This document shows, piece after piece, positions 8,910 to 15,465 of a stretch of 64,000 bases of DNA. The first letter of the stretch is position 1, and the number at the start of each line of letters is the position of its first letter. Both the position numbers and the translations under genes were made by a program. The DNA comes from Capnocytophaga bilenii (GTDB lineage: Bacteria > Bacteroidota > Bacteroidia > Flavobacteriales > Flavobacteriaceae), in contig NZ_JAGDYP010000002.1 of assembly GCF_017565765.1 (NCBI RefSeq), positions 62,001 through 126,000 on the forward strand. Direction: 5' to 3'. The notes below the pieces were generated by a model, which worked only from the letters and a program-made list of their open reading frames with translations, did no database searches and had not been told where the DNA came from.

Positions 8910-8941
8910 TTTGGTTTATAAAATAAACTACCTTATCTTTG
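8910..8941 (+). promoter_or_regulatory. Promoter of the membrane protein/winged-helix pair
   Basis: TTTGG (8910-8914), 20 bp from TTTG, then TATCTTTG (8934-8941). The ettA promoter faces the other way 37 bp upstream, giving a compact divergent promoter pair. It excludes an in-frame TTG at 8939 as a start, since that codon lies inside the -7 box. Confidence 0.7.
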
Positions 8942-8974
8942 CAGCGAATTTATAACATTAAATATTTTAAAACT

Positions 8975-9574
8975 ATGGAATTACAAGTAGCCGACAGCTT
9001 GAAAATCATTCAATCTGTCATCAATCAACGAAAACAAAAGTACGAAGAAAATGGTTTTTTCCTCATCTTTTGGAGTGTGCTCATTATGCTTGCAGGCACA
9101 GTGCAGTTTGCAATGCTCATTGCCAACTATTATCCCAAACAATCAGGTTGGGTATGGGGAGTAGTGATGCCTCTTGGCTTTGTGGTGAACCTCATCATCA
9201 AGTACAAAGAAAAGAAAGTTGTTACACAAAAAAATTACGCCGATTGGTTAGATTGGATATGGGCAGTAGCAGGCATTAATGCAATTTTTGCTTTTCTAGT
9301 ACCTTTAAGTCCTTTTGGCAAATTTCAAATAGCGATTTTGGTCATTTATTTGCCATTTGCTTTTGTAGCTTTAGCAATGGCACTGCAAATGAAAATGAAA
9401 CTCTGGATAGCCACATCCTTAGTAGCTTTGTTGTTAATTTATGCAGCTATATTTGTACCATTTAGTTATGAAATCTATTTGCCTTTGGTATGTGTAGTAT
9501 TAGCAGCCCTATTGTTCTTAGTACCTGGTATTCAATTTCATAACGAATATAAAAAGAGAAGTAATGTTTGCTGA
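8975..9574 (+). CDS. Small integral membrane protein, co-transcribed with a winged-helix regulator
   Basis: 199 aa from the ATG at 8975 (MELQVADSLKIIQSVINQRKQKYEENG). A short polar N-terminus (about 24 residues) is followed by about six hydrophobic segments (FFLIFWSVLIMLAGTV; WVWGVVMPLGFVVNLII; WIWAVAGINAIFAFLV; FQIAILVIYLPFAFVALAM; WIATSLVALLLIYAAIFV; YLPLVCVVLAALLFLVPG). The family was not recognised. Its end overlaps the winged-helix gene by 11 bp, so they are translationally linked. Pairs of this kind (membrane protein plus HTH_34-like regulator) are common in Bacteroidota; the role is unknown. Confidence 0.75.
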   Translation: MELQVADSLKIIQSVINQRKQKYEENGFFLIFWSVLIMLAGTVQFAMLIANYYPKQSGWVWGVVMPLGFVVNLIIKYKEKKVVTQKNYADWLDWIWAVAGINAIFAFLVPLSPFGKFQIAILVIYLPFAFVALAMALQMKMKLWIATSLVALLLIYAAIFVPFSYEIYLPLVCVVLAALLFLVPGIQFHNEYKKRSNVC

Positions 9575-9851
9575 TTTAAATCCCATTTTGCATTCGCAAT
9601 TGCGTTTAGCTATCATTTCGCTATTAGTTTCAGAAGAAAAAGCCGATTTTGCCCGTATCAAAGAAGTTACCAAAGCCACATCGGGCAATATTTCGGTACA
9701 AATTCAGAAATTAGAAGCCGCAGGCTATGTGAGTGTCAAAAAAACGTTCAAAGACAACTATCCCAACACCCAAGTACAACTCACCCCACAAGGACTTTCA
9801 GCCTTTGAACAATACGTAGAAGCACTAAAAAGCTATATTTTTAACCCTTAG
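9564..9851 (+). CDS. Winged-helix (HTH_34/MarR-like) transcriptional regulator
   Basis: 95 aa, all of it one winged-helix domain. LNPILHSQLRLAIISLLVSEEKADFARIKEVTKATSGNIS gives helices 1-3 with recognition helix SGNISVQIQKLEAAGYV, then the beta-wing (SVKKTFKDNYPNTQVQLTPQGLSAFEQYV), a pattern typical of small DNA-binding proteins related to MarR/PadR. It likely regulates its own operon with the overlapping membrane protein gene. The ligand is unknown. Confidence 0.85.
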   Translation: MFADLNPILHSQLRLAIISLLVSEEKADFARIKEVTKATSGNISVQIQKLEAAGYVSVKKTFKDNYPNTQVQLTPQGLSAFEQYVEALKSYIFNP

Positions 9852-9912
9852 TCAAAAGTCTTTAGGCGTTAGCTTACACCCTTGCTAACGCCTAATTCTC
9901 TCATTTACTAAT

Positions 9913-10038
9913 TCACAAATTTGCTAATTTCCCTAACCCCCGCTGGCGCGAGCTTGTGTTCTCTGTTTCGCTCTCATTATAGCCCCACATACGTGAAGCA
10001 CGTCTTAATATGCGATCTCTTATTCTATCTTGATTCAT
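9913..10038 (-). pseudogene. tssF remnant (T6SS baseplate, N-terminal ~27 codons only)
   Basis: Minus-strand ATG at 10038 opens a 41-codon frame beginning MNQDRIRDRILRRASRMWGY, followed by NESETEN. This resembles the N-terminus of TssF baseplate proteins, where an Asp-Pro segment normally follows. After codon 27 it runs into the hairpin repeat (TSSRQRG at the joint, 9937-9966) and ends in A+T-rich repeat sequence. It lies 27 bp after tssE, the expected gene order. It is therefore a type VI secretion gene cut at the repeat. Confidence 0.6.
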
Positions 10039-10064
10039 CTTTAATTCATTTTTAGATGTGTTTA

Positions 10065-10493
10065 TTAATAAGACAAAGGTGCTATAAACAAATGCATCCT
10101 ATACTCATAAGGGTTGTTAGTCTCTCTTATAAATCCTTTGATATAGATTATTACTTTCTTCTTTGTACGGGTCTTTTCTAAGGTACTCAGGTTTTGATTG
10201 GTTACCTCTACTTCAACCTCTTCTATAAATAAGCGTTTTTCGTGTCGCTGTATAGCTTCTTTCAAGCTCTCTTTTACCAAGAGTTTTAGGTTGGCATCAC
10301 TTTTAAGCATATCAAAGTCTGCTTCCCAAAAGCCCGTGCCGAAGCCTTCATCAAACTTACACTCTCCCCAAGCTGTGGTAGCCAGTAGGAAGAGTTGCTG
10401 GTCAATGGAGGTTTCTAAGATGGTCTTGGCAAGGTCACGTTTCTCCATCAACGCTTTGAAGTCTATTGGGGTTTTGTAGTAAGTGCCTTTCAT
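10065..10493 (-). CDS. GPW/gp25-family protein, TssE-like T6SS baseplate subunit
   Basis: 142 aa. It has the gp25/TssE layout: a segment around LLATTAWGECKFDEGFGTGFWEADF (family motif T..GE....FG), a long amphipathic helix (LKLLVKESLKEAIQRHEKR) and a beta-rich end (FIEEVEVEVT...KKKVIIYIKGFIR). TssE is a baseplate protein of contractile injection systems. No other intact T6SS gene is visible; the following tssF is truncated, so this is an orphan from a deleted subtype-iii system. It starts 3 bp after the DUF2931 gene ends. Confidence 0.75.
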   Translation of the reverse strand: MKGTYYKTPIDFKALMEKRDLAKTILETSIDQQLFLLATTAWGECKFDEGFGTGFWEADFDMLKSDANLKLLVKESLKEAIQRHEKRLFIEEVEVEVTNQNLSTLEKTRTKKKVIIYIKGFIRETNNPYEYRMHLFIAPLSY

Positions 10494-10496
10494 AGA

Positions 10497-11651
10497 TTAC
10501 TCTTTTGGATATAATTGAATGTCAAATGTACTATTAAATAGCTCAAACTCTACATTGGGGATTTCCTGCATTATATCATCTTTTTTTAGATATAGCTTAG
10601 GATTTTCAAACTTTTTATCTATTTCTAAATGTAGATCAAAGGGTTGTTTTCCTATCCTTTCATAAAACTCCTTAAAAATCTTTACAAGTTGTTGCTCTCG
10701 TTTGCGATATTGGTCATAAGGTAAAACAGAAAACTCCTTACCACCTACATTACCTGGAAATATCCTAAACTCATACCTCCCTCCAGGAGCATCAAAAGTA
10801 GTTGCCAATTCAATAGGAATAGGCTTAGGTTCAGGTGTAATAAAATAATTCACTTCATTAAGTTTTAACCTCTTCTCAGCATTGATAAACACAACGTGAT
10901 TCTCTTCTTCTCCAACTATTTTTTCAGGATAATCATCTCTATCTACTAAATGAAATGTAAAGCGCCAAGGATATTTCACACTAATTTTATCCCAAATATC
11001 AGTGGGAATAGTATTATTATTTATTTCATTTAATGTTTGTTGGGGAAGATCTTTTTGAAAAATTTGAACATCCTGTTCACGTGTTAATGTATCTATATGA
11101 AAAAACATTTCTTTATAATAATTTTCATTTCCTATGACAATGTATTCTTGTGCTTGATAAATGCCTAATAAAAAGGTATTCTCACCAGTTAAATATAACA
11201 TTACTTTTCCACCTGGAATAAGCACTAATTTAAAATCACCTCCCCCTTTTTTGTATATAACTTTTTGTTTAAAAAGGGCTTCAATATACTTATGATCTAA
11301 ATCAAATTCACCTTTAAAGAATTTATTTTCCACATAGGAAAACCACTTAATTTCCATCTTATGAGGTATTGGGCGAAAATTATCTCCTACTATCATTAAA
11401 CCAGAATCTCTAAATAAAGAATGTGTCAAATCTTGTTGTACAGTGGGGATAGAAAAAAAAATACCTTTTCTACATATAAATCCTCCATCTAATATTCTCA
11501 TAGGATACCCTTCATCTGCTGATGTTAATATCAGCCATTCATAGTTATTATTCATATTATTATATATCTTTTTTACATAATCTGTATTTTTGATATAAAA
11601 TAAAAATATAGAAAAAATACATGCTATGATTATTATACTATTTTTTCTCAT
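10497..11651 (-). CDS. DUF2931 family protein, membrane-anchored
   Basis: 384 aa. The N-terminus MRKNSIIIIACIFSIFLFY is either a membrane anchor or a lipobox (IIAC). The body matches DUF2931: YPMRILDGGFI, a Ser-Ile-Pro segment, then IKWFSYVENKFFKGEFDLDH, LIPGGKVMLYLTG and GIYQAQE, i.e. W-S-x-x-E-x-K-F/Y and P-G-G-x-V patterns. DUF2931 proteins are often found beside Bacteroidota T6SS and toxin/immunity loci; their role is unknown. Here it precedes tssE and follows a short toxin-like C-terminal remnant and a hairpin repeat, which would fit an immunity or accessory role. A+T content is above that of the flanking housekeeping genes. Confidence 0.65.
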   Translation of the reverse strand: MRKNSIIIIACIFSIFLFYIKNTDYVKKIYNNMNNNYEWLILTSADEGYPMRILDGGFICRKGIFFSIPTVQQDLTHSLFRDSGLMIVGDNFRPIPHKMEIKWFSYVENKFFKGEFDLDHKYIEALFKQKVIYKKGGGDFKLVLIPGGKVMLYLTGENTFLLGIYQAQEYIVIGNENYYKEMFFHIDTLTREQDVQIFQKDLPQQTLNEINNNTIPTDIWDKISVKYPWRFTFHLVDRDDYPEKIVGEEENHVVFINAEKRLKLNEVNYFITPEPKPIPIELATTFDAPGGRYEFRIFPGNVGGKEFSVLPYDQYRKREQQLVKIFKEFYERIGKQPFDLHLEIDKKFENPKLYLKKDDIMQEIPNVEFELFNSTFDIQLYPKE

Positions 11652-11659
11652 AATATTTT

Positions 11660-11707
11660 TTAACCTTTTAAAACATCTCGTTTTTTAAAACTTCCATCTT
11701 CTTTTTC
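11660..11707 (-). pseudogene. Possible toxin C-terminal remnant before the DUF2931 gene
   Basis: Directly after a hairpin repeat the minus strand reads, in the same frame as the Rhs core junction, EKEDGSFKKRDVLKG then stop, 8 bp before the DUF2931 start. Only 15 codons, so this is suggestive rather than firm; the better cases are at 12422-12484 and 13156-13254. Confidence 0.3.
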
Positions 11708-12090
11708 CCCCCGCTGGCGCGAGCTTGTAGCTCGTGCCCAATTCAAAATTCAGAATTCCCCGCTGGCGCGAGCTTGTAGCTCGTGCCCAATTCACAATTC
11801 TCTCCCCATCCTACTTGTCCCACTCGTCCTACAAGTCCCATAATCGCCTGTGTGGCTCACACCCCCTGCTGGCGCAAGCTTGCAGCTTATGCCCAATTCA
11901 AAATTCATAATTCACAATTCAAAATTCAAATTCCCCTCGCACTATTTAGAGCGCTTTATAGGCTTGAAAAACTCTTTTCTCTATGGTGGGTAAAAGGAAA
12001 TAGTAGGGCAGTTCTTTTGTATTGTATTGATTGTTAATGAAATAAAATTTTAACAAAATATTTAAAACATTACCCATTATCACATTACCA
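11707..12090. repeat. Repeat module A: three hairpin repeats, heptad satellite and conserved tail
   Basis: This 441-bp gap holds no gene. It contains hairpin copies at 11707-11740, 11758-11790 and 11862-11894 (consensus GCTGGCGCGAGCTTGTAGCT plus CGTGCC). A 70-bp spacer follows with CTACTTGTCCCACTCGTCCT and a GTGTGGCTCACAC hairpin (11850-11862), then a 7-nt satellite (AATTCAN)n at about 11893-11933. A conserved tail runs from CCTCGCACTATTTAGAGCGC to CATTACC next to the barstar-like gene. The block from 11784 on is a direct repeat of 12512-12788. Confidence 0.85.
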
Positions 12091-12092
12091 AA

Positions 12093-12422
12093 CTATTTGA
12101 ATTCAATGGTAAGTTTATTATTACTGTCCTTTGATTCCCAATCTATTTTCCACAATTCTAGTATTTCCTGTATTTTCATATAAATAGTATGTTTTTTTAA
12201 AGCTCCACTATTATTAAATATCATTCTTATTTTTCTATAACCAAGCCAAGATGAAAATATATAGCAATTGATATCGTTAATATTTTCACATGCAATCTCT
12301 GGCAAATAAAATGCGTCTACTAATGCTTTCCTAAATCCTAATGGAGTTTTACATTTTCCTGAATTTATAATAGCCACATACTCTTTATTTTCTTCAAAAA
12401 CTTCTTTCTTTTCGGTATTCAT
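12093..12422 (-). CDS. Barstar-like immunity protein
   Basis: 109 aa cytoplasmic protein. YVAIINSGKCKTPLGFRKALVDAFYLPE resembles the barstar start (a beta strand with I-x-G, then F-x-x-A-L-x-x-A-L-x-x-P), though the usual N-L-D-A-L segment is altered to ENINDINCYIF. Independent support comes from context: the gene begins inside the stop codon of a remnant ending GRVYYTNSHYKNFIRIR, very like the C-terminus of barnase-type ribonucleases (THY..F..IR). Barstar binds and blocks barnase, so this is probably an orphan immunity gene whose toxin has been lost. The stop/start overlap is TAATG. The call rests on both lines together. Confidence 0.65.
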   Translation of the reverse strand: MNTEKKEVFEENKEYVAIINSGKCKTPLGFRKALVDAFYLPEIACENINDINCYIFSSWLGYRKIRMIFNNSGALKKHTIYMKIQEILELWKIDWESKDSNNKLTIEFK

Positions 12423-12484
12423 TATCTTATTCTTATGAAATTTTTATAATGAGAATTAGTATAATAAACTCTTCCATCACTACC
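12422..12484 (-). pseudogene. Barnase-like ribonuclease, C-terminal remnant
   Basis: Twenty codons, GSDGRVYYTN followed by SHYKNFIRIR and a TAA that overlaps the ATG of the barstar-like gene (TAATG). Barnase and relatives end in a strand with a Thr-x-x-His-Tyr-x-x-Phe-x-x-Ile pattern that carries the catalytic His; here the His is in NSHYKNF. Its 5' end joins a hairpin repeat (12483-12515) directly, and its frame differs by one base from the Rhs-core frame of the repeat, so it cannot be an active fusion. Confidence 0.55.
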
Positions 12485-12788
12485 CCCCGCTGGCGCAAGC
12501 TTGCAGCTTGTGCCCAATTCACAATTCTCTCCCCATCCTACTTGTCCCACTCGTCCTACAAGTCGCATAATCGCCTGTGTGGCTCATATCCCCCGCTGGC
12601 GCGAGCTTGTAGCTCGTGCCCAATTCAAAATTCAGAATTCAAAATTCACAATTCCCCTCGCACTATTTAGAGCGCTTTATAGGCTTGAAAAACGCTTATC
12701 TCTGATGGGTAAAGGAAAATTAAAGTTTAGTTCTTTTGTATTATGCTGATTAGTAAGTTGTTGTAATTTTAACAACATATCTGATACA
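12483..12788. repeat. Repeat module B: two hairpin repeats, heptad satellite and conserved tail
   Basis: Hairpin copies at 12483-12515 (the AAGCT/AGCTT variant) and 12591-12622 flank the same 70-bp spacer seen in module A, including a GTGTGGCTCATAT degenerate hairpin (12577-12589). The (AATTCAN)n satellite follows (12623-12653, with a GAATTC site at 12635), then the tail CCTCGCACTATTTAGAGCGC to TCTGATACATTACC, ending at the stop of the next gene. No gene in the 366-bp gap; plus-strand open frames here are repeat-derived. Confidence 0.85.
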
Positions 12789-13154
12789 TTACCCTTTATG
12801 GTGATTTTTAAAATCAGTTGTTACCTCACACTCTCTTAGAAGGTAAGAACGTCCATCTGATAGAATAAAAGACTCCTTATCAATCCAGCCTACCAATATA
12901 TGTAATAATTCAGCACTTCTTTTTAGTTGGTTTCGCCATCCTTCTATATCCAAATGATATTGGACAGAGAAAAACATATCTCCTTCAGGTGTTATTATGA
13001 AACAGCCATCTTCAACGACTCCCCCTTTTGTCGCTAATAAAGGCTTTTGTGCATTTACTATTTTGAAAAAATCATACTTCTCTGTTTTTTGTAAATATAG
13101 TATTTCTACACCTTCAATCTTTTCAAAACCTGATATTTTTACATAGTCATTCAT
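12789..13154 (-). CDS. Orphan immunity-like protein, family unknown
   Basis: 121 aa, soluble, with no signal peptide or membrane segment; not assigned to a family. It alternates short beta-type segments (EILYLQKTEKYDFFKIV, GCFIITPEGDMFFSVQYH) with one helix (WRNQLKRSAELLHILVGWI) and ends SYLLRECEV. Its start is 1 bp after a 32-codon remnant resembling the tail of a secreted toxin, and its stop abuts the TAATGTATCAG boundary shared by neighbouring orphan genes. Position and size suggest an immunity protein for an Rhs-type toxin; this is inference from context. Confidence 0.6.
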   Translation of the reverse strand: MNDYVKISGFEKIEGVEILYLQKTEKYDFFKIVNAQKPLLATKGGVVEDGCFIITPEGDMFFSVQYHLDIEGWRNQLKRSAELLHILVGWIDKESFILSDGRSYLLRECEVTTDFKNHHKG

Positions 13155-13155
13155 A

Positions 13156-13254
13156 CTATTTTGTTATTTTAAATTGAAAATTAGTAATTCCTGCTTCTTC
13201 AAAAATCTTTATATAATGATCTCTTAATTCTTTGGAGTTAGTATGATATATTAC
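13156..13254 (-). pseudogene. Rhs-type toxin C-terminal remnant
   Basis: Thirty-two codons then TAG: VIYHTNSKELRDHYIKIFEE, then AGITNFQFKITK. It is joined to a hairpin repeat (13253-13286) in the same frame that the repeat has in the Rhs core fragment at 14759-14974. The stop is 1 bp before the ATG of the small gene at 13154, the spacing usual for toxin/immunity pairs. Toxin family not identified. Confidence 0.5.
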
Positions 13255-13451
13255 CCCCCGCTGGCGCGAGCTTGTAGCTCGTGCCCAATTCAAAATTCAC
13301 AATTCATAATTCGCCAATTCCCCTCGCACTATTTAGAGCGCATTATAGGCTTAAAAAACGCTTATTTCTATGGTGGGTAAAGGAAAGATATTTTTTGTAT
13401 TATACTGATTAATAAAGTATTGAAACTTTAACAACACGTCTGATACATTAC
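13253..13451. repeat. Repeat module C: one hairpin repeat, heptad satellite and conserved tail
   Basis: Hairpin at 13253-13286, (AATTCAN)n satellite at 13285-13320, then CCTCGCACTATTTAGAGCGC through GGTGGGTAAAGGAAA to TCTGATACATTACC at the stop of the next gene. This is the third copy of the module; it lacks the 70-bp spacer and second hairpin of modules A and B. Confidence 0.85.
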
Positions 13452-14357
13452 CTATCTATCCAACATTTTTAATACCTCATCTTGCTGTACATTCCAAAAA
13501 GGGACTTCTAAAGGTATTTCGGCAAGGGGTGTGTTTAGTAAGGGATGATTAACGATAGGGGTTTCAAGTTGTTCTTGCCTGCGTAATAATTCAATAAGTT
13601 TTATTTCATAAGGAATAAAAGCAAAATTAAAGATTTCACTGAACTTAGCAGCTGTATGCATTGCACTAAAAATATGTTGATTGCAAATTTCATATAGAAC
13701 CTTACCTAAAATTTCTAAGTCTTTGGTATCCCATACCGATAGGAATTTTTTATAAATAGTGTCTTCAGGCAACATTGTTAGGAAATCTTCATTTAGTTGT
13801 TTTGTTTTAAGTAAATCATATAGGGTAAATACAAATAAATGATGCTGTTCTCCATTCTTATAACTATTTTTATAATCACTGAAATACAAATCTATATATT
13901 TTCTAAAAACAGAACTCATTTCCTCTTTGCCCCAAATAGTGGAAAGTGCCAATAAGCCGCCTAAACCCTTACTTGAGGGTGCTATTACACTATACCGATC
14001 AGGAATTTGAGGCAAGCTGAATAATTCGACAATAATTTTCTCCTGCCAAAGCAAATTTTTAGTAAAGTATAGCCACGCCTCTTTATCTCCATTAAGCAAC
14101 AAGTGCTTGGGCAGTGTATCCAAATGAATTCCTATGGAAGACCGCAAACAACTTGCTTTTTCATATCCATCTTCATTCTCTTTAATTTTCTTACGGATTC
14201 TCTGCTTAATCCCCTCTATTATTTCAGATGTTGACGACAGGCAATCATCATCTTTTTTAAGTTTTTTAATTTTTTTATTAAAGAAACTGATAATCTTACG
14301 CTCATCATCACTTGTTAATGAGGGTACTTCTGGTATTGTAATCGTTAAATGTTTCAT
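13452..14357 (-). CDS. Orphan immunity-like protein, large, family unknown
   Basis: About 301 aa from the ATG at 14357 (MKHLTITIPEVPSLTSDDER). The longer in-frame start at 14411 is disfavoured because it lies within the upstream gene and the repeated GTAATGTATCAG motif. The protein is mostly helical and soluble, with a charged region early on (KKIKKLKKDD) and repeated pairs of helices later (LFVFTLYDLLKTKQLNEDFL, VLYEICNQHIFSAMHTAAKF). It recalls large immunity proteins such as Imm49, but no family is assigned. It is 28 bp after the preceding small gene and ends at repeat module C. Confidence 0.6.
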   Translation of the reverse strand: MKHLTITIPEVPSLTSDDERKIISFFNKKIKKLKKDDDCLSSTSEIIEGIKQRIRKKIKENEDGYEKASCLRSSIGIHLDTLPKHLLLNGDKEAWLYFTKNLLWQEKIIVELFSLPQIPDRYSVIAPSSKGLGGLLALSTIWGKEEMSSVFRKYIDLYFSDYKNSYKNGEQHHLFVFTLYDLLKTKQLNEDFLTMLPEDTIYKKFLSVWDTKDLEILGKVLYEICNQHIFSAMHTAAKFSEIFNFAFIPYEIKLIELLRRQEQLETPIVNHPLLNTPLAEIPLEVPFWNVQQDEVLKMLDR

Positions 14358-14385
14358 ACTTATTTTTTTAGACACATCTGATACA

Positions 14386-14721
14386 TTATCCTGATACATT
14401 ACCAATTTCAATATCTAAAAAATCAATAAAAAAATCTTTTTTTTTATCGACTAATTTAAATAGTCCTCCTAAAAAATGATTTGTAATATTATCTTCTATA
14501 AACAATAATTCACAGGCAGAGTCATTCCATTCTTGAAAATTTCCATAAAAACATTCGATATTCAAGCAATTCATATAAATATTATCTACTTGAAAAGTTA
14601 TAGAATCTTTATAACCTAAAGAAATATCACACAAACGCATTTCTTTTTTATTAGTCAAGACCAAGTTTGTTTTTTTTAATATATCTTCAACATATTTTTT
14701 CTTTGATTTTTTTCTATCCAT
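14386..14721 (-). CDS. Orphan immunity-like small protein
   Basis: 111 aa, very Lys-rich N-terminus (MDRKKSKKKYVEDILKKTNL) followed by beta-rich sequence with several Cys (MRLCDISLGYKDSITFQVDN, NCLNIECFYGNF) and acidic end (DFLDIEIGNVSG). No family recognised. It starts 38 bp after the end of the Rhs core fragment, the position an immunity gene has behind an Rhs toxin, but the toxin tip is absent. Its 3' end contains GGTAATGTATCAG, the boundary motif of this array. Confidence 0.55.
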   Translation of the reverse strand: MDRKKSKKKYVEDILKKTNLVLTNKKEMRLCDISLGYKDSITFQVDNIYMNCLNIECFYGNFQEWNDSACELLFIEDNITNHFLGGLFKLVDKKKDFFIDFLDIEIGNVSG

Positions 14722-14750
14722 AATTATTATTTATATATTTTTATTGTTTT

Positions 14751-14785
14751 CCCCTCCGCTAGCGCGAGCTTGTAGCTCGTGCCCA
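14751..14785. repeat. Hairpin repeat at the end of the Rhs core
   Basis: Copy with CTAGCGCGAGCTTGTAGCTC, differing from consensus by one base that creates an in-frame TAG in the Rhs frame. It directly follows the codons for DSNGW, where Rhs core sequence normally gives way to the variable toxin tip. Confidence 0.8.
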
Positions 14786-14974
14786 ACCATTAGAGTCGTG
14801 TACATATCCATAGAGAGCCACTCCTCCTAATAGCCCAATAGGGTCTTGCGAGATATAGCTACCTGTTTCAGGAGAGTAATACCTAAAGTGATTGTAAGCG
14901 AGACTTATTTCTATATCATAGTATTGTCCTTGGTATAAGAAATTACAAAAGTCTTTATCTCCTTTTAGTTTTCT
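14759..14974 (-). pseudogene. Rhs repeat-associated core fragment
   Basis: Minus-strand frame from just after the stop of the 14975-15370 gene: KGDKDFCNFLYQGQYYDIEI, then SLAYNHFRYYSPETGSYIS, QDPIGLLGGVALYGYV and HDSNGW. This is the conserved Rhs core end (YQGQYYDxExxLxYNxxRYYxPxxGxYIsqDPIGL). It lacks a start codon and all upstream YD repeats and stops at TAG inside the hairpin repeat. It is about 72 codons of a protein normally well over 1000 residues long, so it is a remnant left by deletion or duplication. Confidence 0.85.
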
Positions 14975-15370
14975 TTATAACAAAATCTCTTTTTTCTCCT
15001 CTTTATTTATATCTGTATAGTATATTAATTTACTACTATACATACAATCTATATAAATTAGACTTTCTATTTTGCTAATATAATGAATTTCTAATGTATC
15101 TAAATTTATTTTTGTAATAATAAAACCAGATAAACAAAAACGCTTTATAAACATCGGAATGTATAAATACCTTTCAAAATATAAATATGGACTACTAAAA
15201 AATTTATTTTTTAACAATTCTTTATTGTTTACATATAAATTTCCTATCAAAGGAGAACCCTGACTAAATTCAATAATATTCTTATATTCTATTTTAAAAC
15301 CATCTATTTCATCACAAAAACTAAAATTCCACGGAGAATAAGATGTTTTTAATTTATTTATGTTTTGCAT
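14975..15370 (-). CDS. Orphan immunity-like protein, very A+T-rich
   Basis: 131 aa, rich in Ile, Tyr, Lys, Asn and Phe, soluble, no recognised family. Segments include SPWNFSFCDEIDGFKIEYKN and KINLDTLEIHYISKIESLIY. Its start lies 13 bp inside the end of a toxin-like reading frame (15358-15465), a translational overlap typical of toxin/immunity pairs. Its stop codon directly abuts the Rhs core fragment in the same frame. Base composition is markedly lower in G+C than the 15.5-25 kb genes, which fits horizontal gain. Confidence 0.5.
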   Translation of the reverse strand: MQNINKLKTSYSPWNFSFCDEIDGFKIEYKNIIEFSQGSPLIGNLYVNNKELLKNKFFSSPYLYFERYLYIPMFIKRFCLSGFIITKINLDTLEIHYISKIESLIYIDCMYSSKLIYYTDINKEEKKEILL

Positions 15371-15465
15371 TTTACTTTGTTTCTATCAATTTTTCGAGTT
15401 TTTATATTTTTAACATCACTATTGTTTACATTAAATTGTAGTAATCCTCCTAAATATTTCAATCC
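15358..15465 (-). pseudogene. Toxin C-terminal remnant overlapping an orphan immunity gene
   Basis: After the hairpin repeat the minus strand has an open frame of 35 codons (GLKYLGGLLQFNVNNSDVKN, then IKTRKIDRNKVKCKT, stop) that overlaps the next gene by 13 bp. No start codon of its own. Family unknown; read as the tail of an Rhs toxin by position. Confidence 0.4.

Noticed and set aside
11783-12749. Plus-strand open frames at 11783-12037, 12449-12670 and 12501-12749 with similar translations
   Set aside because: They lie wholly in the duplicated hairpin/satellite modules; their similarity reflects DNA duplication, and no start signal or protein-like composition supports coding.
11741-13320. 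CRISPR array, considered because of regularly recurring short palindromes
   Set aside because: Spacing is irregular, the sequences between copies are genes or duplicated blocks rather than unique spacers, and no cas genes are present.
14759-15370. Possible read-through fusion of the 131-aa gene into the Rhs core fragment (same frame, one stop between)
   Set aside because: The 131-aa protein shows no Rhs features, and a one-in-three chance of frame agreement is enough; treated as two pieces.
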